DNA of 21,622 nucleotides from positions 1 to 21,622 of the IMG/VR virus record IMGVR_UViG_3300001533_003139; one strand, given 5' to 3'. Position 1 is the first letter of the stretch, and every line of letters begins with the position of its first letter. Shown in pieces: positions 1 to 5,943 of the stretch. The DNA comes from a virus. The notes beneath the pieces were generated by a model, which saw only the letters and a program-made list of their open reading frames with translations, was not told the origin of the DNA and searched no databases. The translations under genes and the position numbers were made by a program.

Positions 1-270
1 ACCTGCTCTATTGATATAGAAATTTAGTCTAGACATAGCTTGTTTTAGGTTTTCACTTGCCGATGCTAGAGCGTCGGCTATTTTACTAGCTGATTGAGAG
101 AAGAGTCCTTTAGCTGGTTCCCATTTTGTTTTTACTTTTCCACTCCATTTTTTTTCATCTAGACTATCATCTTCATCTTCATCAAAATCATCATCAGAAT
201 ATTCATCCCAATCTATTTCAATCTCTTTATTGTCATCATCTAAATATGCACTTATTCTTTCTAAAATAAT
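1..270 (-). CDS. DUF3175-type protein, partial (runs off left edge)
   Basis: The minus strand stays open from base 270 to the window edge (90 codons). It encodes a short head, a very acidic stretch (DEYSDDDFDEDEDD), then KKWSGKV, a GLFSQSASKIADALA segment and finally QAMSRLNFYINRAG. The last parts match the characteristic core of the DUF3175 family (KWSxxV, AMSxLxFYINRAG), whose function is unknown; the remaining C-terminus lies outside the window. The start is odd. The frame follows the stop codon of the upstream gene directly and has no ATG, GTG or TTG before a late internal ATG. The best candidate is an ATT at 268-270, giving (M)IILERI, which resembles the N-termini of other genes here (MNILERI, MGILDRI). 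Alternatives are a mutated start or reinitiation after the upstream stop. The family call is firm; the 5' end is not. Confidence 0.75.
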   Translation of the reverse strand, partial: MILERISAYLDDDNKEIEIDWDEYSDDDFDEDEDDSLDEKKWSGKVKTKWEPAKGLFSQSASKIADALASASENLKQAMSRLNFYINRAG

Positions 271-273
271 GGT

Positions 274-477
274 TTATGACCCGTTCTTTTCATGTGTCCA
301 TTCTTTCTCGATCTCAGAAAAGAACTTCTTTTTGTCTGCATCTGATAGTTCTGTGGGCGAACTTATTTTCCACTTTTCTAATTTCTTTCTGAAGAATTCC
401 TGATATTTACTATCATCTTCCTGTTCGTCTATATCACCCAAAAAGAAGTTAATTCTTTCTTCTATAGTTTTCTCCAT
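274..477 (-). CDS. small conserved T4-like phage protein of unknown function
   Basis: This gene encodes a 67-residue charged, soluble protein. The start is well supported by a perfect AGGAGG SD (485-490, minus strand) seven bases before the ATG. The centre reads like KWKISSPTELSDADKKKFF followed by EIEKEW. I recognise this pattern as a recurring small protein of T4-like phages (xSPxELSxxxKKxFFxxIxxxW), usually found near virion genes, but I know no assigned function. There are no membrane segments, cysteines or signal peptide. A late-promoter word lies upstream at 510-517. The DUF3175-type gene follows in the same frame after only the stop codon, so the two are probably co-transcribed and perhaps translationally coupled. 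Confidence 0.8.
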   Translation of the reverse strand: MEKTIEERINFFLGDIDEQEDDSKYQEFFRKKLEKWKISSPTELSDADKKKFFSEIEKEWTHEKNGS

Positions 478-509
478 ATTAATTCCTCCTCTTTTCTCTT
501 TCTATATTG

Positions 510-517
510 TATTTATA
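510..517 (-). promoter_or_regulatory. T4-type late promoter word for the 477-274 gene
   Basis: TATAAATA on the minus strand matches the T4 late-promoter consensus exactly. Transcription would start near 504, leaving a short leader with the AGGAGG SD at 485-490 before the ATG at 477. An 8-base AT word can occur by chance in DNA this AT-rich; its position is the supporting evidence. Confidence 0.55.
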
Positions 518-602
518 TCAATCTATAGTTTGTATAGTTTGAAACCTGATTTTTTAATTAACGTAAGATATACATAGAACTAAACCTGTATTAAGAAATA
601 AC

Positions 603-621
603 ATGTCCATGTCGTGGACAT
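603..621. promoter_or_regulatory. 7-bp inverted repeat (ATGTCCA / TGGACAT)
   Basis: ATGTCCA (603-609) and TGGACAT (615-621) form a perfect 7-bp stem with a 5-base loop, readable on either strand. It lies just past the terminator-like hairpin at 628-666 when read on the minus strand. It shares the TGGACA/TGTCCA word with that hairpin, so the two structures could compete. It could be a second hairpin of a tandem terminator or a protein-binding palindrome upstream of the 477 gene. Confidence 0.5.
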
Positions 622-627
622 ATATTA

Positions 628-666
628 AAAACGTGTCCATTTTTTGGGGATTTATAGACACGTTTT
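628..666 (-). terminator. rho-independent terminator after the homing endonuclease gene
   Basis: Read on the minus strand, AAAACGTGTC (666-657) pairs perfectly over 10 bp with GACACGTTTT (637-628), with a 19-base loop. A T-rich tail (TTTTTAAT) follows. It lies about 30 bases past the stop codon of the 2308-695 gene, the expected place for its terminator. On the plus strand the stem is also followed by four T, so it may work both ways, but no plus-strand gene enters it. Confidence 0.7.
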
Positions 667-694
667 AGTTAGGATGGTAAAGGTCAAGAGTCTA

Positions 695-2308
695 TTAATA
701 TAGATTCATAACGAATTTATCACTTCCACAATCCCAAATTCGCTTCCATCCATTTTTACTCATTATATCGAATTCAGTTCCTTCACCAAGATTTTTTATT
801 TTATCTTTTCTAAAATTGAATCTATGATATCTTACCATTTCGTTATTTCGATAATACCAATAATTAGGTTTTGTTGGTCCTATTTTTTTAAATCCAATTT
901 TTTCGTAGGATTTACCATCGTTCCATCTTCTATCAGAGAATGAATATATGGATTTGGGTCTATATTTTTCTATAAAGTGTTTCAGACATCTACTCTGAAT
1001 ACCAGGAATGTTACAAGAAGAGCAGAATCTATTTAACTCCCATATATTTTCATTGAAATTTTTCATTCCTTTAGCTATATTCGGTCTTGAAAATGTCATT
1101 ACAGAAACTATTTCATCTTTATATATGGCAGCAAATTTTATGTTAGATCCCTGATATCCCTGTATATGATATTTATTGATAAAATCCTTCGCACTTTTTG
1201 TATCAATTTCTACTATTTTACATTTTCTAGCATATATCTTATTAGTTTCAAGACCCAGAATATATTTTAGCCTACTCTTTACAATTTCTTGTTTATTTAT
1301 CCATTCATCTTCAAATATAGTGATTAATCTATATCCTTCTTTATTACATAATCTTAATTTATTAATATGATAATTTTTATCTTTTTTATCATCACCATGC
1401 CAATAAAGCCCACAATATTCTATAGCTATCTTTTTCTCTGGAATCACAATATCCAATTCTTTAGGATATATAATTTTTCTATTATTTGTTGATGCTTTTA
1501 AACCTAGAGATACTATATATCTATATATTTCTTTTTCATCCCTTGATATCTTATTATTGCATTCTCCGCATCTTATTCCTTGCTGCCAATCATTCCATCG
1601 TATGTAATGTATATGTCCACGAGGACATATAAATTTGATTTTTGTCTTACTATTTTTTATGTTTTTAGACAGAACAATATAATCTTCACTTTCAAATTCT
1701 CTTTTTACATGATCTATAGTTATCATATTTTGATTTGTGCAATATGGACAACCATGCCCACTTTTAAAATCTTGAAATTTTATTTTATGTGCATGACCAT
1801 TAGGGCATATATATTCCAATTTTGTTTTATATGCGGCATCATACTCATCTTCATTTGTAATCAATTTATATCCCCTTTCGTCAAAATTTTTCTTTACCTC
1901 AGTATATGGTATTACTTTCTGTTTATTGGAACATCGAAAACATCTCCGTCCTTTTCTCCAATTTTGCCATAAAATAGATCCGTTATGCCCTTGTGGGCAG
2001 ATATATTTTATTTTTTCTGTCTTAATTTTGAAATAAGGATACTCTTCTTCCGTGGGATAGATTAATTTATATCCTTCATTCAAAAAGGAATTGTATATTG
2101 TTTTATATTGTGTCTTTCCTCTTAATTTTTTGCATATATGACATTCATAATCTTCTTTTATGAATTCATACCATCTTACATGATATCTATGACCATTTGG
2201 GCAGATAAAATTAAATATCGTTTTAGATACACCTTTATATTCATTTTCTTTTGTGAGTAATTTATAATTTTTACTTTCAAACTTATCTTTCACATTTTTA
2301 TAGTCCAT
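695..2308 (-). CDS. free-standing Vsr-like homing endonuclease with four zinc modules
   Basis: The product is 537 residues. An earlier in-frame ATG at 2524 is rejected because the ATG at 2306-2308 has an AAGGAG SD seven bases upstream, and the added N-terminus would be antisense to the phosphatase gene. Residues ~15-250 hold four similar modules, each ending CPxGH-W/F-CxxC (cysteines near 36/56/59, 104/123/126, 168/187/190, 228/247/250). They are presumably zinc-ribbon DNA-binding units. Residues ~255-350 hold the nuclease: KELDIVIPEKK, AIEYCGLYWHG, YHINK, ITIFEDEW. Candidate catalytic residues are E284, D286, E297, H304 and H314, as in the EDxHD/Vsr-like family of phage homing endonucleases. 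The C-terminal ~180 residues (SVMTFSRP, ELNRFCS, FSDRRW, IWDCG) match a domain common in phage intergenic homing endonucleases. It is expected to cut an allele lacking the gene and spread by repair. Confidence 0.88.
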   Translation of the reverse strand: MDYKNVKDKFESKNYKLLTKENEYKGVSKTIFNFICPNGHRYHVRWYEFIKEDYECHICKKLRGKTQYKTIYNSFLNEGYKLIYPTEEEYPYFKIKTEKIKYICPQGHNGSILWQNWRKGRRCFRCSNKQKVIPYTEVKKNFDERGYKLITNEDEYDAAYKTKLEYICPNGHAHKIKFQDFKSGHGCPYCTNQNMITIDHVKREFESEDYIVLSKNIKNSKTKIKFICPRGHIHYIRWNDWQQGIRCGECNNKISRDEKEIYRYIVSLGLKASTNNRKIIYPKELDIVIPEKKIAIEYCGLYWHGDDKKDKNYHINKLRLCNKEGYRLITIFEDEWINKQEIVKSRLKYILGLETNKIYARKCKIVEIDTKSAKDFINKYHIQGYQGSNIKFAAIYKDEIVSVMTFSRPNIAKGMKNFNENIWELNRFCSSCNIPGIQSRCLKHFIEKYRPKSIYSFSDRRWNDGKSYEKIGFKKIGPTKPNYWYYRNNEMVRYHRFNFRKDKIKNLGEGTEFDIMSKNGWKRIWDCGSDKFVMNLY

Positions 2309-2321
2309 TTTTTTCTCCTTA

Positions 2322-2329
2322 TATAAATA
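2322..2329 (+). promoter_or_regulatory. T4-type late promoter word for the plus-strand operon
   Basis: TATAAATAG on the plus strand is an exact T4 late-promoter match. Transcription would start near 2336, about 60 bases before the TTG start at 2397, and would read the long operon to 15664. The word sits immediately behind the SD of the divergent homing endonuclease gene, so the two 5' regions overlap. Confidence 0.6.
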
Positions 2330-2358
2330 GTAATAGAGTTGTCCATATCTTATACTCT

Positions 2359-2366
2359 TATTTATG
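2359..2366 (-). promoter_or_regulatory. possible late promoter word for the homing endonuclease
   Basis: CATAAATA on the minus strand differs from the T4 late consensus at the first base. It lies 50 bases upstream of the ATG at 2308 and would give a ~45-base leader. The same variant occurs at 18822-18829 in front of the tRNA. The evidence is weak, from position and similarity only. Confidence 0.3.
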
Positions 2367-2396
2367 TCAAACTTATGGAATGGGGGTAATATATTT

Positions 2397-3074
2397 TTGC
2401 GACTTTCAACTTTTATAATAATTAACGAACTTGCATCTATATATGGAAAGGGAATTACATTTGTCGATATTGATGAAACTATATTCCATACTTTTGCAAA
2501 GATATTTGTTAGAGATACTAGCACAGGGGAAATAATAAGAAAATTATCTAATCAAGAATTTAATACATATGAGCTTAAGCCAAGTGAAGAATATGATTTT
2601 GGTGAATTCAGAGATGCTAAATTTTTTCAGAAAACATCTATACCTATTCCAAAAACAGTAAACAGATTAAAGAGAATGTTGAAAAATATAGATAGAAGGG
2701 ATTCGGATATAGTATTTCTTACAGCGAGGGGTAGATTTGATAGCAAAAAAGATTTTCTAGATACATTCCAAAAATACGGAATACCTATGGATAGAATAGT
2801 AGTTGAATTTAGTAGTGGTGGTGGATCAATAGCAGAATATAAAAAATCAACTGTTATGAAATACTTACGAACTGGTAAGTATCGGAGAGTACGATTAATA
2901 GATGATGACATGTCAAATTTGAGAGCATTTTTAAAGATAGAAAATAGTTTGCCTGACGAGATCATAGAGAAAGTAAAGAATAGATACAATATAACTACGG
3001 AGGAGAGCATACCAGTAATAGAATTCTTCGCTTTACATATTGATCAAAATGGTAATCTTAGGAGGGTCAAATAA
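2397..3074 (+). CDS. HAD-superfamily phosphatase
   Basis: The product is about 225 residues. I prefer the TTG at 2397 over the ATG at 2364. A GGGGG SD-like run (2382-2386) lies ten bases before it, and the resulting N-terminus MRLSTFI matches the MRLxxFI/YI starts of the genes at 3673 and 14369. HAD motifs are complete: FVDIDET (D24, D26; motif I), FLTARG (T109; motif II), a lysine in YKKSTVMKYL (motif III) and RLIDDD (D169-D171; motif IV). This predicts a Mg-dependent phosphoester hydrolase of the 5'-nucleotidase or polynucleotide-phosphatase type. The substrate cannot be read from sequence. It is the first gene of the long plus-strand late operon. Its stop overlaps the next start (TAATG). 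If the ATG is used instead, 11 residues are added. Confidence 0.8.
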   Translation: MRLSTFIIINELASIYGKGITFVDIDETIFHTFAKIFVRDTSTGEIIRKLSNQEFNTYELKPSEEYDFGEFRDAKFFQKTSIPIPKTVNRLKRMLKNIDRRDSDIVFLTARGRFDSKKDFLDTFQKYGIPMDRIVVEFSSGGGSIAEYKKSTVMKYLRTGKYRRVRLIDDDMSNLRAFLKIENSLPDEIIEKVKNRYNITTEESIPVIEFFALHIDQNGNLRRVK

Positions 3075-3253
3075 TGATACCTAAACCTAATTATTCTTGG
3101 TCAGAAGTTGTCAAATTGCTTGAAGATAACTTAAAATATCTGGATAAAAAAAGTAATGATATTATGCATGATCATGAAAAAGATATAATCAAGGAAAAAT
3201 TTAAAGAGGCAGTAAGATCTATAGAAAAGAAACATGGAAGAATTATACGATAA
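3074..3253 (+). CDS. small charged protein, unknown function
   Basis: The product is 59 residues. The ATG overlaps the phosphatase stop (TAATG) and has a strong AGGAGGG SD ending about eight bases upstream. The sequence starts MIPKPNYSWSEVVKLLEDNL and continues as a lysine- and glutamate-rich helix-forming chain ending KKHGRIIR. No known domain, cysteine pair or membrane segment is visible. The frame is open only between tight neighbours; the last 20 bases overlap the next gene in another frame. The coupled start, good SD and protein-like composition make it a real gene rather than a gap. Function is unknown. Confidence 0.75.
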   Translation: MIPKPNYSWSEVVKLLEDNLKYLDKKSNDIMHDHEKDIIKEKFKEAVRSIEKKHGRIIR

Positions 3254-3686
3254 TAAAGTTCCATTTAAAGTAGTTCAATTGTTCATTGAAAATACAAATA
3301 AAATTTTCGAGAATAGTAACAAAACAGTTGATCAATGTAGTGTAGAACTGAAAGATATGACAAAATCTTTAACAGAAACGCTAAATATAATAAATAGAAA
3401 TCCATCAAATCAAGATATAGAAGATAAATTAGATATAATCAATAGCAAAGTTCTATCAATGATCACGGTAATAAAAACCGTGTCTTTAATATTAGGTTTA
3501 TGCATGGCAGCTGCTATATTTGGTTCACAGTTATTATTTGGACATAATTATGAAAAAATAGTAGAGAAAATAGAGGCTGATCACAGGATCGATCAATCAT
3601 CATGTGCTCAATCTGAAATAAAGATGTTAAATGAAAAGGTGAATAGATTAATGAATGAACTGAGAGAGAAAAATGAGACTGAATAA
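3234..3686 (+). CDS. single-pass membrane coiled-coil protein
   Basis: The product is 150 residues. Residues ~1-75 are helical and hydrophilic with heptad-like spacing (TKSLTETLNIINRN). One strongly hydrophobic stretch follows at ~76-103 (VSLILGLCMAAAIFG), then a charged helix to the C-terminus (KMLNEKVNRLMNELREKNE), again coiled-coil-like. There is no cleavable signal peptide. The SD is weak (GAAAAG), so translation is probably coupled to the overlapping upstream gene; the next gene overlaps by 14 bases. The shape (helix, one membrane span, helix) would suit an inner-membrane anchor or a holin-like or infection-time membrane protein, but nothing identifies it. Confidence 0.7.
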   Translation: MEELYDNKVPFKVVQLFIENTNKIFENSNKTVDQCSVELKDMTKSLTETLNIINRNPSNQDIEDKLDIINSKVLSMITVIKTVSLILGLCMAAAIFGSQLLFGHNYEKIVEKIEADHRIDQSSCAQSEIKMLNEKVNRLMNELREKNETE

Positions 3687-4236
3687 CTTCATAGAAAATA
3701 ATAGAGAATATCCATCTTTTGAGGGATGGCTGTATTTCCTTCAGAATAATAGGATAGATGAAGTATCCGATGCTACATTTCAGAGCATAGAAAAGTTAGG
3801 AAAAAAAGTTGGATTCAAAATAAAAAAGTCAAACACGATCTTTGATTATATCAAGATAGCTGGTAAAGAATTTGAGACAATATTAAGATTAGCGTCCTTA
3901 TATTTAATGACTGATATTTCTGATAAATCATCAAGAAAAGAATTGATGGCTGATATTAAGAATGAAATAAAGAAGACAAACAAGAAAGAATTAATGGCAT
4001 TTATAATGCAGATGGATAAGAATTTACTACATCTTACAGGACTACCCAGACATGTATTATCATCTATATTCGGAATAGAAATTGGGACATATAATCAATG
4101 GTTGGATGATATATCTTATATTGAAAAAGAAATAAAACAGATAAAAATAGTTTTGTCTAGAATGCCTGGAACCGAAAGGGAAATAGATATAATAAATAAA
4201 TTTGATAAATCCTTTCATGACTTAATAAAAGTATGA
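3673..4236 (+). CDS. uncharacterised helical phage protein with MRLxxFI leader
   Basis: The product is 187 residues; I do not recognise the family. It begins MRLNNFIENNREYPSFEGW, one of several similar leaders in this operon. It is predicted mostly alpha-helical with lysine-rich segments (KNEIKKTNKKELMAFIMQ). It has no cysteine pairs, membrane span or catalytic motif. The SD is a GAGAG run just before the ATG, within the end of the preceding gene. It ends with an ATGA overlap with the zinc-ribbon gene, so the two are translationally coupled. It could be a structural or cargo protein of the head, judged only by context and leader. Confidence 0.65.
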   Translation: MRLNNFIENNREYPSFEGWLYFLQNNRIDEVSDATFQSIEKLGKKVGFKIKKSNTIFDYIKIAGKEFETILRLASLYLMTDISDKSSRKELMADIKNEIKKTNKKELMAFIMQMDKNLLHLTGLPRHVLSSIFGIEIGTYNQWLDDISYIEKEIKQIKIVLSRMPGTEREIDIINKFDKSFHDLIKV

Positions 4237-4451
4237 GTATAATAGAAAAAATAGATAATATTCTTAAACAAGAGCAAACACTTACGACTGGTATACAGTC
4301 GTATGTGGGTATAAGCGCTCCATACGCAAAAAGACAGCGAAGTGTATATACATGTCCATATTGTGGATATAAAAGTGCAATAAAGATAGGAGACGGAATT
4401 GCATATTGTGAAAAATGCCATAGGAAATTTAGTATAGGAGATAATAAATAA
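4233..4451 (+). CDS. small zinc-ribbon protein
   Basis: The product is 72 residues. The first part starts MSIIEKIDNILKQ, similar to other leaders here. The second half is a zinc ribbon: YTCPYCGYK, then a 17-residue loop, then YCEKCHRKF. That gives four cysteines in two CxxC knuckles, enough to bind one zinc ion. Such mini-ribbons bind nucleic acid or act as protein-docking modules; the partner is unknown. It overlaps the genes on both sides (ATGA at the start, TAATG at the end), so its expression is tied to the DHH phosphoesterase that follows, and they may act together. Confidence 0.75.
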   Translation: MSIIEKIDNILKQEQTLTTGIQSYVGISAPYAKRQRSVYTCPYCGYKSAIKIGDGIAYCEKCHRKFSIGDNK

Positions 4452-5866
4452 TGAATATTTTAGAAAGAATATCCTCTTTTGAGTCCGAAGTACATAAGGT
4501 ACTTGTTGAATCTGGTATTAGAAATATAAAAGATCTATCAAAAAAATATAAAGTAGCTGAAATTTATTTTCATAAAGATCTAGACGGTGTTACAACAGCT
4601 GTTGGGATGAAGGAGTATTTGAGGGGATATGGAATAAAAACTATAGATGCCCATACTATTCAATATGGTGGTGAAGAATATGCAATACCAACACCAAGGG
4701 CTAAAACTTTAGCAGTATTAGTTGATTTTGCTCATGGTAAGCCGGTAATGCATATCCATACTGATCACCATGAAGGTCAGGTAGGATACGATCCTAAAAA
4801 TACAAGTATATCATTTGTAAAATCACCATCAAATGCAGCATTTTTATCACAGGTGTTATCACCAAGAGATTTATTTCCACCAGAAGATGCTAAGTTGATA
4901 AGCATGGTTGATTCAGCTCAATTTTATGCATATGGTGTTTCCCCCGATGAAGTAATGAGAGCTGCATTTAAGGTAAGTGATAAAATAGATGTTTCAAAAA
5001 ATAAACAAGCTATGGGACTTGTCGTAAATAAGCTTCTATTGTCTTATAAGAATAAGAGTAATTTTCTATCAGATTTAGTAATGAAATCAAGACCTTCTCT
5101 AGTATCTATGTATAACGTGATTAGAAAATTAGCCAAGGATAATGGATACTCACCACCAGAGGAAATAGAAGCTGCTCATGCTGGCTACGAGGAAACAGAG
5201 AAAGAAAGATTTAAAGAAGGAAAAGATATAAAAATGGTTGGTAATACCATAGTTCAATATGGCGGTGGTTCAATGCGCGGGACTGGTGCATATGATAGAT
5301 ATACACCATTTAAGTTACATCCAGAAGCCCATTTTTATTGTATAGCATGGCCTGTAGGTCTAATTCAATTATCTAAAAATCCATTTAAAGGCGAAAGTCC
5401 ATATCATCTTGGAAAGATATGTGACAAAGTTATGAATAAGTATAAGGGATATCTTCAAAATATAGATGTTCCATTAGATAGAATAAAATGGATATTCGAG
5501 AGAGACATAGAGAAGAAAGGCAGTAGTAAATCAATGGGATTTACATGGAACGACTTGATCGCTTTATATGATAAGAATATAAAAGGTATAGGTAGAGAAA
5601 AATGGAAGGGAAAATTTATGAAGGACACAATAAAAGATATAACTAATAAGAAATATAGTCAATTATCAGATAAACAGAAAAATGTTTTAAGTAAAATTAC
5701 TGTATCAGCTTGGGATATTATCAAGGCTGGTAGTGGTGGTCATAAAGATATATCCAATATTAGTGGATTAAATTTTATTCCAGGAAAGGGTGTATATATA
5801 AAACTTATGAAAAAAATTCAGGATGATATCGCTGATGAAATGAAAGATAAAAGTCTTAAGAGTTAA
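4451..5866 (+). CDS. DHH-family phosphoesterase
   Basis: The product is 471 residues. The N-terminal DHH domain has its metal-binding motifs: FHKDLDGVTTAVG (41-51), VLVDFAHG (D92), HIHTDHHEG (D105-H107) and MVDSAQFY (D154). The C-terminus has GSGGHKDISNISG near residues 427-440, which matches the GGGHxxAxG substrate-binding motif of DHHA1 domains. This architecture is shared by RecJ-like nucleases, oligoribonucleases (NrnA) and cyclic dinucleotide phosphodiesterases. All are Mn/Mg-dependent and act on phosphodiester bonds of DNA, nanoRNA or cyclic dinucleotides. The ~200 residues between the domains are unlike any subgroup I can name, so the substrate is open. The start MNILERI overlaps the zinc-ribbon stop. 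A gap with a promoter follows it. Confidence 0.82.
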   Translation: MNILERISSFESEVHKVLVESGIRNIKDLSKKYKVAEIYFHKDLDGVTTAVGMKEYLRGYGIKTIDAHTIQYGGEEYAIPTPRAKTLAVLVDFAHGKPVMHIHTDHHEGQVGYDPKNTSISFVKSPSNAAFLSQVLSPRDLFPPEDAKLISMVDSAQFYAYGVSPDEVMRAAFKVSDKIDVSKNKQAMGLVVNKLLLSYKNKSNFLSDLVMKSRPSLVSMYNVIRKLAKDNGYSPPEEIEAAHAGYEETEKERFKEGKDIKMVGNTIVQYGGGSMRGTGAYDRYTPFKLHPEAHFYCIAWPVGLIQLSKNPFKGESPYHLGKICDKVMNKYKGYLQNIDVPLDRIKWIFERDIEKKGSSKSMGFTWNDLIALYDKNIKGIGREKWKGKFMKDTIKDITNKKYSQLSDKQKNVLSKITVSAWDIIKAGSGGHKDISNISGLNFIPGKGVYIKLMKKIQDDIADEMKDKSLKS

Positions 5867-5875
5867 GAAATATTA

Positions 5876-5903
5876 TTTACAAATCACTATAAGTCACTAT
5901 AAT
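5876..5903 (+). promoter_or_regulatory. sigma70-like promoter with doubled TCACTATAA word
   Basis: TTTACA (5876-5881) and TATAAT (5898-5903) are separated by 16 bases, a good sigma70 match, in the 77-base gap before the giant glycosyltransferase. TCACTATAA occurs twice, one helical turn apart (5884-5892 and 5894-5902); the second copy overlaps the -10 box. The repeat could be an operator. No exact T4 late word is present here, so this gene may also be transcribed outside the late programme. Confidence 0.5.
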
Positions 5904-5943
5904 ATAATGTAATATATATGTAAGTAAAAGGAGGATTAAAATT

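Noticed and set aside
274-276. Genome-wide TAA recoding to join the 477-274 gene with the DUF3175-type frame
   Set aside because: TAA ends nearly all other genes here at sensible positions, so it is used as a stop; only local readthrough remains possible.
1176-1972. Plus-strand open frames inside the homing endonuclease gene
   Set aside because: Hydrophobic shadow frames of an AT-rich minus-strand gene; no SD, no family resemblance.
2309-2524. N-terminal extension of the homing endonuclease from an ATG at 2524
   Set aside because: The ATG at 2308 has a proper SD, the zinc modules begin right after it, and the extension is antisense to the phosphatase gene.
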